Shown: in pieces, positions 46,853 through 55,428 of the stretch
How positions within the stretch are numbered: the first letter of the stretch is position 1
Layout: each line of letters opens with the position of its first letter
Origin: an uncultured Carboxylicivirga sp.
GTDB lineage: Bacteria; Bacteroidota; Bacteroidia; Bacteroidales; Marinilabiliaceae
NCBI GenBank assembly: GCA_947503525.1
Contig: CANNEA010000002.1
Coordinates: 372,001-436,000, forward strand
Length of the DNA: 64,000 nt
Reading direction: 5' to 3'
Position numbers and translations under genes: made by a program
Notes under the pieces: model-generated
What the model was told of the DNA's origin: nothing
The model's input: the letters and a program-made list of their open reading frames with translations, nothing else
The model's database searches: none

Positions 46853-47749
46853 CTAAATATTAATCCAGTCAATACCCTTTTTTAGCAACTCTAAGGTTTG
46901 AGCTTCGGCACTGCCTTCTTTGGGATCATGCATATATTCCCACGAGGCCTCAGGGGGCATACTTAATAGTATGGCTTCTGTATTTCCTCCTGATACGAGT
47001 CCGAATTTGGTTCCCCTGTCGTGTACCAGGTTAAACTCCACATAGCGTCCTCGTCGAAGGCCCTGCCAGACTTTTTGTGCTTCGCTTACAGCCTTATCGC
47101 CATGTCGCAGAATTAAAGCAGCATACACTTGTGGGTAGAGACGACCTAATTGAATGCAAAATTCCAATAAAGCGTCCTGGCTTAATTCATCACCTGGCTT
47201 AATGCGATCGAAAAAAATACCACCTACGCCTCTGGTCTCGTTGCGATGAGGTAAAAAGAAATAATCATCAGCCCAAGGCTTAAAACGATTATAGTAATCG
47301 GGGTGAGCCGAATCACATACCTTTTTTAGCTCTTCATGAAACCATCGGGCATCTTCTTTTATAATGTAATGTGGAGTAAGATCAATGCCACCACCAAACC
47401 AACTCGTTCCGTTATCCAATTGAAAATAGCGGACATTCATATGGATTATGGGAACATGAACGTTTACCGGATGTAGTATGGAAGATACACCTGTAGCCGT
47501 GTAAGATGTTGCTTCTTCGCCCAATAGCTTTGCCATTTGCTCAGAATAAGGGCCACCAACATGTGAGAAATTAACGGCTGCCTTTTCGATGTATTTACCA
47601 CCTTGCATAACACCCGATACACCTCGCCCAATGTCTTTGGTCCAGGGATTCATTTTAAATTCAGCTCGACCATCGGCTTTATTTAGTTCAGCACAAATCT
47701 GTTGTTGAAGCGTTTCAAATTGCTCAGCTATTGCTTTTCCTGCGTTCAT
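46853..47749 (-). CDS. hemF: oxygen-dependent coproporphyrinogen III oxidase
   Basis: A 298-residue HemF enzyme that oxidatively decarboxylates coproporphyrinogen III to protoporphyrinogen IX with O2. Conserved blocks include GGGKYIEKAAVNFSHV-like NFSHVGG, HPVNVHVPIIHMNVRYF, WFGGGIDLTPHY, FLPHRNETRGVGGIFFD and the C-terminal RRGRYVEFNLVHDRGTKFGL. Its presence points to an organism that meets oxygen. The adjacent genes do not continue the heme pathway. Confidence 0.97.
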   Translation of the reverse strand: MNAGKAIAEQFETLQQQICAELNKADGRAEFKMNPWTKDIGRGVSGVMQGGKYIEKAAVNFSHVGGPYSEQMAKLLGEEATSYTATGVSSILHPVNVHVPIIHMNVRYFQLDNGTSWFGGGIDLTPHYIIKEDARWFHEELKKVCDSAHPDYYNRFKPWADDYFFLPHRNETRGVGGIFFDRIKPGDELSQDALLEFCIQLGRLYPQVYAALILRHGDKAVSEAQKVWQGLRRGRYVEFNLVHDRGTKFGLVSGGNTEAILLSMPPEASWEYMHDPKEGSAEAQTLELLKKGIDWINI

Positions 47750-47949
47750 TCTAATATAATTTGAACTTAAAACGAAACAAGGGCTCGGTTGTTTAATCCA
47801 ATCATTTTTAAGCTCATTAATAAATCAGGAAAATACTTGTGTCAAAGTAGATTAGCTTGGTGGTATGATTACGGTAGATTTTTTGATGCTGCCATTATAA
47901 ACGAATAGGAGCCATTTTATCCATAGCTCCTTTATGTGTTTGCGTTTAT

Positions 47950-48255
47950 TTATGCCGATTGTTTCAGACGATGTAAGCTGATGGCTCGTTCGTGACAAGC
48001 AGATACACATTTGCCGCATTCAATGCAGGATTCAGGATGGACCACTTGTGATTTAACATTGCCCTTAATTCGTACTTTTAATCGGCCAAAGAAGGAGAGC
48101 TCATTAATCTCCTCCTTGCTGAGTTCTACCATTTCAAAAACCTGAGCAGGACAGATATCAATGCATACACCACATCCATCACAGGCATTGGGGTTAATGT
48201 TTAAGGGAGCACTTGGTTTATTGATTTTCATCACTGGCTTCTTTAGGGGTTTCAA
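47950..48255 (-). CDS. 2[4Fe-4S] ferredoxin-type protein
   Basis: A 101-residue electron carrier with two cluster motifs, CDGCGVCIDICP and CIECGKCVSACH, separated by about 35 residues. The start is ambiguous: the ATG at 48255 overlaps the upstream gene by 38 bp, while the ATG at 48231 (MKINKPSAP) overlaps it by only 14 bp. It is the last gene of a sigma factor/membrane protein/ferredoxin operon, suggesting a redox-linked membrane or stress function (inference). Confidence 0.85.
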   Translation of the reverse strand: MKPLKKPVMKINKPSAPLNINPNACDGCGVCIDICPAQVFEMVELSKEEINELSFFGRLKVRIKGNVKSQVVHPESCIECGKCVSACHERAISLHRLKQSA

Positions 48256-48538
48256 CTACGGGTTTACACTTTCTTTTGCCAAAGCGTTGCATAAACTGTT
48301 CTTTATGCATTCTTGACTTGTCTCTATCGGCCCAGCTTGGTCTTTGACCTTTGCCAAATAATATTTTCGACAATACCAGTAAGCCTAAGGCTTGCCAAAA
48401 AGTGATGGTGGTCAAGCCAAATATGACTGGCATTAACCAGTTCCAAAGTAACATTAATGCCAATGTAAAGACTGCTGCTGCCAATATCACAAATACCATC
48501 ATTTTGCCTTTTGCGAATCTTGTTCTATTTGTATTCAT
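48218..48538 (-). CDS. small membrane protein of sigma-ferredoxin operon
   Basis: A 106-residue protein with two hydrophobic segments (about 13-32 and 36-60) and a basic C-terminal tail containing RPSWADRDKSRMHKEQFMQRFGKRK. I do not recognise a named family. Its position directly after an ECF sigma factor raises the possibility that it is a short membrane-bound regulator, but no zinc-finger or anti-sigma motif is visible. It overlaps the ferredoxin gene. Confidence 0.75.
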   Translation of the reverse strand: MNTNRTRFAKGKMMVFVILAAAVFTLALMLLWNWLMPVIFGLTTITFWQALGLLVLSKILFGKGQRPSWADRDKSRMHKEQFMQRFGKRKCKPVVETPKEASDENQ

Positions 48539-48616
48539 CTCTTTTATTTTTTATGATGATGTTATCGAGTTATCCGTGTTTTTCTCCATCGTTCTGTTCT
48601 ACTCACATCATCGGAT

Positions 48617-49168
48617 TTATTCTTTTAGTTGTATAAATAACTCTTCAAGTTGCTCACGCAGATACAATACAGCATAACGTTTTCTGCTGATTAGGGTATT
48701 GACCGCCGTTCCTGAAAAATCTGAAATCTGCTGAAAACTATAGCCCTCCAATTCATGCCATTCAAACACCTCACGTTGCTCTTTGGGTAATTCATTCAGG
48801 TGCACCTGAATCTCTTCCCATATCATATCCATCATCATTTGCTCATCAGGCAAGGATTCTAAAGAAGGTAAAAGATCAGCTATGTTAAGCCTAATGCCTT
48901 CTTCATCTTTCTCAATTTGATCTTCAAGAGACACAGGTTTTTTCTTTCTTCGGTAATCAACAATTTTGTTTTTGGCAACGGAGTAAAGCCAGGAGATTGT
49001 TTTGCGCAAATCAGATATATCTTCAAATCCACCAACTAAACTCATAAAAACATCTTGAACAATATCTTCAGCATCTTCGGCAGAGCCCACCCTACGTTTG
49101 ATGTAGTTGGTCAGGCGACCCTGCTCCTGACTAAAAGTATCTCCAATATTTTGTTTTTCTGTTGTCAT
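48617..49168 (-). CDS. ECF-family RNA polymerase sigma factor
   Basis: A 183-residue sigma factor: region 2 includes LTNYIKRRVGSAEDAEDIVQDVFMSLV and YSVAKNKIVDYRRKKK (quoted in part), and region 4 includes LNELPKEQREVFEWHELEGYSFQQISDFSGTAVNTLISRKRYAV (partly quoted). An acidic insertion lies between the two (KDEEGIRLNIADLLPSLESL). It heads the operon with the small membrane protein and the ferredoxin; no FecR-like or zinc-finger anti-sigma is present, so control of its activity is not evident. Confidence 0.92.
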   Translation of the reverse strand: MTTEKQNIGDTFSQEQGRLTNYIKRRVGSAEDAEDIVQDVFMSLVGGFEDISDLRKTISWLYSVAKNKIVDYRRKKKPVSLEDQIEKDEEGIRLNIADLLPSLESLPDEQMMMDMIWEEIQVHLNELPKEQREVFEWHELEGYSFQQISDFSGTAVNTLISRKRYAVLYLREQLEELFIQLKE

Positions 49169-49302
49169 CCTAATTATGGTATCTACCTTTTAAGTCGAAT
49201 TGCTAAGAATTATATTTTAAGCTTTAGGTGATTTTTTTGAATTATTTTATTGTTATGCTTCTAAGGTATTGAAATTCATTAAGAACGCATACTTCATAAA
49301 TA

Positions 49303-49521
49303 TACTGGATTATTAAAATAGCAAATGCTGCAGAAAAACATATTTTCAACGCATATACCATTAACATGGCCCTAAGCAATGTTACCTTGCCTTATGCCTT
49401 AAAAATAGCTAAGTTGGGCTGGGAGGCTGCCTGTGAACAGGATGAAGGACTTAAAAAAGGATTAAACATTTATGGCGGGAAAGTGAGCTGCGATGAGTTA
49501 ATTAAGGTATTTGGCCTTTAG
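49303..49521 (+). pseudogene. remnant of alanine dehydrogenase (C-terminus)
   Basis: An in-frame stretch from an upstream TAA to a TAG at 49519-49521. Its last 52 codons, from ATG 49366, read MALSNVTLPYALKIAKLGWE and continue to GLNIYGGKVSCDELIKVFGL. This is the C-terminal helix pair of alanine dehydrogenase (normally LSN..LPY.L.LA..GW...GLN...GKV....VAEAFGL). The NAD-binding and catalytic domains are absent, with only about 20 doubtful codons before the homology. It looks like a truncated, dead gene. A hairpin follows at 49555. Confidence 0.7.
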
Positions 49522-49554
49522 GATGCCTTAATCCATCAGATCAAAAATAAATAG

Positions 49555-49602
49555 AAAGCCTCTCTAAATCCTTATTCTAAAATAATGATTCGGAGAGGCT
49601 TT
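49555..49602 (+). terminator. hairpin downstream of the alanine dehydrogenase remnant
   Basis: Perfect 10-bp stem AAAGCCTCTC/GAGAGGCTTT closing a 28-nt loop. It could be the original terminator of the lost gene and may also stop leftward transcription from the ABC operon. The remaining sequence of the 49169-49646 gap shows nothing else. Confidence 0.5.
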
Positions 49603-49646
49603 AGATTTTAAGCTTATATGGTATATTAAGCCTATTGAAATTAAGT

Positions 49647-50366
49647 TTAATTCTCTGCCTTAATAGCAGCCTCAGGATTAAAATAACCTTCCAATTCATC
49701 CAGGGTATTATTAGACGTTAAGAGGTCTTTAACTGCTTTGCCTTTTTCTAAAATCACAATGCGTTGGCTGACTTCTGCAATATGATTTAAGTCGTGGCTG
49801 GAGATTAGCATGGTTAAGTTGTTTTTTTGATGTAGCTCTTTTAGCAGTGTCTTAAGACGTATCTGGGAAGAAGGATCCAGATTGGCAAATGGTTCATCTA
49901 AAATTAAAACTTCAGGCTGACTGATGATCGCACCAAAAATGCCAATCTTCTTTTGATTACCTTTTGAGAAGTCGCGAATATATTTGTTCTTATTCAGAAT
50001 TTCATCACCAAAGAAATCGGCAAAATCATTGTAAAACACGCTTAATTCTTCTTTGGTAACACCGTTGATGTCAGCAATAAAATTGAAATACTCTTCAGGT
50101 TTTAAAAAGTCAATTAAGAAGCCTTCATCCAGAAAGGAACCTGTGTAATTTTTCCATTGACTGTCTTTGTTTACAGCAATGTCCTTACTCAACACCTTGC
50201 CTCTGTCTGCCTTAATCAAATCTAAAATAAGTCGGAATAATGTGGTTTTCCCCGCACCATTATTACCGACTAAACCAAATGATTGGCCTTGTGGAATTTC
50301 TAATTGCTCTATATCTAAAACTTTAACTGCATTATATGCCTTGCCTAAATTATCTATATGTATCAT
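49647..50366 (-). CDS. ABC transporter ATP-binding protein
   Basis: A 239-residue ATPase: Walker A GNNGAGKTT, Q-loop region FLDEGFLIDFLKPEEYFNF, signature FSKGNQKKIGIFGA (a variant of LSGGQ), Walker B VLILDEPFANLDP and the H-loop SSHDLNHI. It is similar to ABC-2 type exporter ATPases. It lies 20 bp downstream of a DUF5687 permease gene and probably forms a two-gene export system with it; substrate unknown. Confidence 0.92.
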   Translation of the reverse strand: MIHIDNLGKAYNAVKVLDIEQLEIPQGQSFGLVGNNGAGKTTLFRLILDLIKADRGKVLSKDIAVNKDSQWKNYTGSFLDEGFLIDFLKPEEYFNFIADINGVTKEELSVFYNDFADFFGDEILNKNKYIRDFSKGNQKKIGIFGAIISQPEVLILDEPFANLDPSSQIRLKTLLKELHQKNNLTMLISSHDLNHIAEVSQRIVILEKGKAVKDLLTSNNTLDELEGYFNPEAAIKAEN

Positions 50367-50386
50367 GTTGATATGTTCTTTAATTA

Positions 50387-51859
50387 TTACTTATTTCTAA
50401 AACCTTCCGACATTTGATATCGCTTACTAATAAAACGCCGTGTAATAATATCCAGCATTTTTTCGCGTAACAATAAACCTATAGTTCCTATGATACCTAT
50501 TAAAGCAAAGCCCAAATTGGATTGATCCATAATACTAAAAGGTAAATAAATGAATATTGGTAAAACCAATAAAGGAATCATTAAAACAAAATGCCTTCCA
50601 CCCACGCCCTGGTAATTGAATGCCGAACCTTTGGAAAGATCCATGTGTTTGTTGTTGTTTGTAGCAAAGTACAGGAGCAAGAGGCTATTAACACCAATAT
50701 TAAACAAAAAGCACATGCTATTAATCAGCACTATTTCTATTCCATAAACGATGTAGAATGTGGATAACAGGAAAATAAGTGTGCTTGTTGAAAGCATTAG
50801 GAAATATTTGGCTTTTATGTAATCCTTATAAGTGTTATTGGCCGTAAGCATTAAATCAAAATGTCCAGATTCCCATGCAAAGAAGTATAAGCCAAAACTC
50901 ATCATAAAACCACCTGATATGAATAATCCTATAAAAATCAGAAATCCACTCATTTCAAGATATTCAGCTTTAGTATAAAAGAACATCCCATACAGAAGAA
51001 AAAGGGGAGCCATATATAACATGGTTCTGGTTCGCTTATTTCTGATGCACATTTTAAGTTCGAGTAAGGCAAACGTTCCTATTTTTCCAAAGCGATTCAG
51101 GTAGTTAAGGTTTTCAAGACTGCTTTTTTGATTGGTATCGCCCTTTCCAAAGTCTTCCAATGAAAAGTGTTTGTATAGTAATTGGAAATTGAGGTAGTAA
51201 GCCACTGCAAAGAGTAAGCCTCCAAGTAATAGCCACAGAGGTTGCTGTATGACTTCCATAAATAACGCCGACGAAATGGCCTGGAAATTAACAAAGCCAA
51301 ACTGATCCAACAAAAGGAAACCTGCTACTATAGCTAAGAAGAGATAAAAGACATATTCGTACTTAATCTGTACTCTTTTGATGTAGATGGATAGGTAGTT
51401 GAAAAATATGTCGCCAACAAGCACACAAGCCAATATCATCCAGAACGTATAGGCATCCAAGTGCTTATGCAAACCCATGGTAATGGCCAAAACAAAACTA
51501 AGTGGAAGGATATTAAGGCTGTTAAATAAGGGTTTTGTCAACATGAAGTTAACCAGCTTCCCTTTCTTAATGGGTAAATTTAGATAGGATTTTACCATTA
51601 AAGTTGGCAGCTTCTGCAACATGAATCGGCTCATAAGAATGGCCAGAAAGAAATAGAATCCATAGCCCGATAGTGCTCCAATCGGATCTTCTGATTTATC
51701 GGCAAGTGAAGAGCCAAGGTAATAGCCAGCTCCGAGCAACTCAAGGAATAAAACAAAAAAGAGAAATCCCATAAAGATTTTAATCCCAATACTTTTGGAA
51801 ACCGCCGCAGATCGGGTAGCCGCTTTCCATTGATGGGAAAGTAAGGTAAAGTTTTTCAT
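50387..51859 (-). CDS. DUF5687-family ABC transporter permease
   Basis: A 490-residue polytopic membrane protein with about 10-12 helices. The N-terminal LLSHQWKAATRSAAVSKSIG and the central LLELKMCIRNKRTRTMLYMAPLFLLYGMFFY (quoted in part) are the pattern I associate with DUF5687 permeases of Bacteroidota. The paired ATPase follows after 20 bp. Such pairs resemble ABC-2 exporters for peptides or lipids; the cargo here is not indicated. Confidence 0.82.
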   Translation of the reverse strand: MKNFTLLSHQWKAATRSAAVSKSIGIKIFMGFLFFVLFLELLGAGYYLGSSLADKSEDPIGALSGYGFYFFLAILMSRFMLQKLPTLMVKSYLNLPIKKGKLVNFMLTKPLFNSLNILPLSFVLAITMGLHKHLDAYTFWMILACVLVGDIFFNYLSIYIKRVQIKYEYVFYLFLAIVAGFLLLDQFGFVNFQAISSALFMEVIQQPLWLLLGGLLFAVAYYLNFQLLYKHFSLEDFGKGDTNQKSSLENLNYLNRFGKIGTFALLELKMCIRNKRTRTMLYMAPLFLLYGMFFYTKAEYLEMSGFLIFIGLFISGGFMMSFGLYFFAWESGHFDLMLTANNTYKDYIKAKYFLMLSTSTLIFLLSTFYIVYGIEIVLINSMCFLFNIGVNSLLLLYFATNNNKHMDLSKGSAFNYQGVGGRHFVLMIPLLVLPIFIYLPFSIMDQSNLGFALIGIIGTIGLLLREKMLDIITRRFISKRYQMSEGFRNK

Positions 51860-51983
51860 AAATGTTTGGTTAAAGCTTGTTGTCTTTGTTTAGTATAAAA
51901 CTAAGGAATACAGCTTAGCAATCAAAATCTGTGAATTGGTGTTTTTGATGAAGCCACGGAACTTCTGAATTGAACAGCATCAT

Positions 51984-52718
51984 TTATAAATGTGATTTGT
52001 TGGTTGGGAAGTATGTTCTTTTTTCCTTTTCCTTGTTTTTATCAATGATGATGACTTCTATATCTTTGTTTAAAGCTTCTTTAAGAAGTTTGTGATATAT
52101 TGAAGTTAGCTTGGAATCTACAGAGAAGTCATTCAAATAATAATGTACTAGATTCAAGATATATCCATCCAATTCTTTAGTTAAAATAAATGTTTCTATT
52201 AAACTGCCTTCACAAAACACAACTTTATTTATGGCTTCAATAATTTTCTTGTGATCAATATCGTCCAAGTCCTTTGGATAAATTAATGGTTTTTTATTGT
52301 CAAGAATTATTTTATTGAACTTGGTAGGATAATAGTCTTTTAAACTATTAATGTTAATATCTATAGTGTCAATAAATGGTTCTTGAATTTTGAAACCATA
52401 GTTTGATGAAGTATTTGAACGTTTACTTATTAAATAATTTTTTGATGGGTTGAGTTTACAAACTCTTACCTGTGCCTTAGAGCTTAGGATAGCTTTTTTA
52501 GGTGATGTATATCTTGCTTGGTCAAAGTAATATTTGTCCCCGTATTTATAAAAATATTTAATCGTATATATTGTTGGTCTTGCTTTATATACATTTAAGT
52601 TATATGAATAACAACTAACAATTTCATAATAAATTAGTGTCTTGTAGTAGAGATATGAAAATCCCAAGCACAATACAATTACTAAGATGACAAGTCTGTT
52701 AATATTGTTTTTACTCAT
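51984..52718 (-). CDS. hypothetical single-pass membrane protein
   Basis: A 244-residue Lys/Asn/Tyr-rich protein with one N-terminal TM helix (about 8-27), so anchored with the bulk probably outside the cytoplasm. No domain is recognised. Its base composition is more AT-rich than nearby housekeeping genes and it begins a patch of four accessory genes (51984-55025), which suggests a variable region. Nothing indicates function. Confidence 0.6.
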   Translation of the reverse strand: MSKNNINRLVILVIVLCLGFSYLYYKTLIYYEIVSCYSYNLNVYKARPTIYTIKYFYKYGDKYYFDQARYTSPKKAILSSKAQVRVCKLNPSKNYLISKRSNTSSNYGFKIQEPFIDTIDININSLKDYYPTKFNKIILDNKKPLIYPKDLDDIDHKKIIEAINKVVFCEGSLIETFILTKELDGYILNLVHYYLNDFSVDSKLTSIYHKLLKEALNKDIEVIIIDKNKEKEKRTYFPTNKSHL

Positions 52719-52956
52719 TTAATTTTTTATGCGAATCATCACATTCAACCTAAGGGACGCAGCTATGAAGTGTAAGTGAGATTATAACCTTACTCACCAC
52801 AAAAAACCTACACTTGTTCATAATTGTAAATCATGAACACCTTATAAAACTAATAAAATGTTCATAAATCAGTGATTTGGCGGTGTCTGCCGAAGTTACA
52901 AGTCTTCCAAAATAAAGCTACACGCCATATACACTATTGCGGTTTGTTAGTAGCTG

Positions 52957-53400
52957 TTATTTATTGATTACTCTTGTATTACTCATAGTATCATGTATTC
53001 CTACAGGTTTCATTGAAAGGTAAGATAATTGTTCTAAAGGAATTAGTCTTAAAAAGCTTCTTTTAAATCCGTCAATAATGGTAATCCGTGTTCCGTTCTG
53101 TTTAACAATCTGAGTCTTTGTGATTAATTTTGCAATAGTGGTCTTGAAAAAAGATTCACAAATAAAATAATAACTGAAATAATAGATTATTGATTCGAAG
53201 TCAATGTTAATATAAAATATTGTTGAGTTATAATTCCAATATAATTTATTGAATAGATCTGCAAAGCATTCAAAATTAATGCTTAGGAGTATCATTTTAA
53301 TAATAAAACCAATTAACAAGGCCATAAATCCATCGATGAAGAAATTAATCACTCGTTTTTTTCTTGAAGCATAATTTCTGATTAATTCATTAATGTCCAT
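52957..53400 (-). CDS. RDD-family membrane protein
   Basis: Taken from the ATG at 53400, a 147-residue protein (a longer frame begins at 53481 but its first 27 residues do not fit the family). RVINFFIDGFMALLIGFI is the first RDD helix with its Arg and Asp, SYYFICESFFKTTIAKLITKTQIV the second, and IDGFKRSFLRLIPLEQLSYL...GIHDTMSNTRVI the C-terminal part. RDD proteins are small membrane proteins of mixed, mostly unknown function. Its neighbours are secreted proteins. Confidence 0.78.
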   Translation of the reverse strand: MDINELIRNYASRKKRVINFFIDGFMALLIGFIIKMILLSINFECFADLFNKLYWNYNSTIFYINIDFESIIYYFSYYFICESFFKTTIAKLITKTQIVKQNGTRITIIDGFKRSFLRLIPLEQLSYLSMKPVGIHDTMSNTRVINK

Positions 53401-53501
53401 TTTACTTAATTGTAATTGGTTATGTGTTTGTGAATAATAGCTACTAACGGCCTGCCGCATGAAGCTGTAACAGAGTATCATTTATTACAATCTAATTTAC
53501 T

Positions 53502-54206
53502 TTAGTTAAGTTTAAGTTCGTAATTGTAAATGACAATTTCATCAAGACATCCATAAAAGTAGTTCGGATAAATTTCATTTACCATATTACTTTGAGCTCC
53601 AATTGTGAGTGGAGTATATGTGTCAATTAAACTATTCTTAATCAGCGCTGTGTTATCATGTTTGCCGTCAATGTAAATATCTGCTTCACTACCATTAAAA
53701 GTACAAACAATTCTATACCATCTATCAATTTCAAGCTCACTAATGGCATCAACATATTCTCCAGAGATATTCCATCGGATTATGGTTGTATTAGGTTTGA
53801 TTCCTAAATAAAAACCACAATTTTTATTACGGGGTATTTCATCCACCAGACTATTCCACTTAGAAATAATAGCCTTCCATGTTTCAGCTTTACTAGTTAT
53901 AAGCAAATTTAATGAAATGGAAATCCTATTATTGAACTCAATATTTGGTCTTTGTATCACTTCAATATAACCATTGTTGTTTTCAAATTTTATTGCACAA
54001 GATTTGTTTTTATTTAGGTCAAGTATTGGTAATAATTTACCGATAATTCTCCCATGATTATGTAGAGAGCCTATATCATATGCATTACCATCAAGTGGAT
54101 AATGTGCAATTACTTCTGGATTAATTGGAGCACTTAGTTTTTCTTTTGAACAGCTTAATGTAATACATAAGATGCCTACAAAAATGATTTGTATTAATTG
54201 ATTCAT
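53502..54206 (-). CDS. LamG/concanavalin A-like domain lipoprotein
   Basis: A 234-residue lipoprotein (signal peptide with lipobox ITLSC). The rest is one LamG-like jelly-roll domain: IAHYPLDGNAYDIGSLHNHGRI, ISISLNLLI, WYRIVCTFNGSEADIYIDGKHDN and PLTIGAQS...YFYGCLDEIVIYNYEL. Such domains bind carbohydrate or protein surfaces. It lies 9 bp downstream of the secreted protease gene, so the two are probably co-expressed. Confidence 0.85.
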   Translation of the reverse strand: MNQLIQIIFVGILCITLSCSKEKLSAPINPEVIAHYPLDGNAYDIGSLHNHGRIIGKLLPILDLNKNKSCAIKFENNNGYIEVIQRPNIEFNNRISISLNLLITSKAETWKAIISKWNSLVDEIPRNKNCGFYLGIKPNTTIIRWNISGEYVDAISELEIDRWYRIVCTFNGSEADIYIDGKHDNTALIKNSLIDTYTPLTIGAQSNMVNEIYPNYFYGCLDEIVIYNYELKLN

Positions 54207-54215
54207 AGATAGTTT

Positions 54216-55025
54216 TTATTGTACAATAATCTTGTTTGTATGATAAAAGTCTCTTCCTGTTATCTTAATAAGATACATACCAGGTGTTAGATCGTCTGCA
54301 ATTGTTTGCAAAACATGTTTGGAATTATATTTATTATATAATACTCTAATTCCGTATGAGTTGTATAATTCAACAATTGATTCTTGAGATTCTTGTAGGA
54401 CAATAGATAATGTTAATTTACCATATGATGGATTTGGAAAAATTGAAATTTTTGATTCATTCGCCATAACCGTCACTGGAGCTTGCAAAGGGATATATGA
54501 ACTGGTCCATGTGTAATTAACGTTGTTAATTAATTCATGATAACTTAGATTATAAAATCCAATAAGAGGATCCATTATCATGACTTTGTCATTTATAACA
54601 CCATATATTACGACTGAATGTCTAACAGGGATGTTATTGTATTTCCAAGAAATTACAATAGGTTTCATATTAAGTAACAACCTGGAGATTTCATCCAGAT
54701 TCAACACATCTGTAATTGTAAGACTGAAACCAGCAAAATTTTCAAAACCAACGCCAAAATAACCAGCTTCGTTACACTCCTCAGAAGGCTTTAAACAACA
54801 GTCCTTTGTACCATATTGTGGTGGAGATGAATGGGTTCTAGCGTAATTAACAATTTCACACTGTGATACACTTTTACCATAAAAATCAAGGACACACTGT
54901 GTTGTGGCGGCCCAACACCAACTATCCTGCTCTTGTAAAGTCTCTTTAATATTGAGTTGTTGTGATTTACACAGAGTTTCGCTTGATATTATCAGAATGA
55001 CATATAAAATCCATTTATTTTGCAT
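54216..55025 (-). CDS. papain-like cysteine protease with type IX sorting tail
   Basis: A 269-residue secreted protein: signal peptide (about 1-20), a papain-like/C39-like domain with C37 in QEQDSWCWAATTQCVLDFYG, H136 in PVRHSVVIYGV and D152 in MIMDPLIG, and a C-terminal type A sorting domain (ISIFPNPSYGKLTLSI ... GMYLIKITGRDFYHTNKIIVQ). The CWAA context resembles AvrRpt2/papain-like secreted proteases. The tail predicts export by the type IX system and surface attachment. Target is unknown. Confidence 0.85.
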   Translation of the reverse strand: MQNKWILYVILIISSETLCKSQQLNIKETLQEQDSWCWAATTQCVLDFYGKSVSQCEIVNYARTHSSPPQYGTKDCCLKPSEECNEAGYFGVGFENFAGFSLTITDVLNLDEISRLLLNMKPIVISWKYNNIPVRHSVVIYGVINDKVMIMDPLIGFYNLSYHELINNVNYTWTSSYIPLQAPVTVMANESKISIFPNPSYGKLTLSIVLQESQESIVELYNSYGIRVLYNKYNSKHVLQTIADDLTPGMYLIKITGRDFYHTNKIIVQ

Positions 55026-55371
55026 GGTTATATTTTTCTAGTTATCAGTTGGGTTATTTGTATTTCTTGTAAATAATTCTTTTCAAGGGGTGCGATTTCT
55101 ATGGACCTTAATAAAGCCCAACTAGTCGATATAAGGCGTATGTATTATGTTCCTTATGGCTACATTAAAACTAATTAATCCCCTTGGCCTAACAAAACTA
55201 AAGCCAACAAATAATTCTGGTATAATGACTTTACCACTATTGATAGGTAACTATTTATAGGGATGGTACTAGCATTTTTTTACATAAATAACAGATATTC
55301 AGATCCCCAATTTTTGCTATTCATCAGTACAAGCAACTATTCTCCATTAAATTTTTCCCCTTTTAATGGGA
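55026..55371. other. intergenic region, no gene seen
   Basis: An AT-rich gap between the divergent protease and heme receptor genes. I see no ORF, tRNA, riboswitch or strong repeat. The rightward promoter begins at its right-hand edge. Confidence 0.6.
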
Positions 55372-55402
55372 TTGATAGCACCCATACTTCCCTCTAGTTT
55401 TG
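55372..55402 (+). promoter_or_regulatory. Bacteroidota-type promoter of the hmu operon
   Basis: TTG (55372-55374, -33 element) is followed after 20 bp by TAGTTTTG (55395-55402), an exact TAnnTTTG -7 element. Transcription would start near 55407, downstream of the ATG at 55366 and about 22 bp before the ATG at 55429. This decides the start codon of the receptor gene. Confidence 0.75.
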
Positions 55403-55428
55403 TAGTGATTAAACCACTCAAAAACAGA

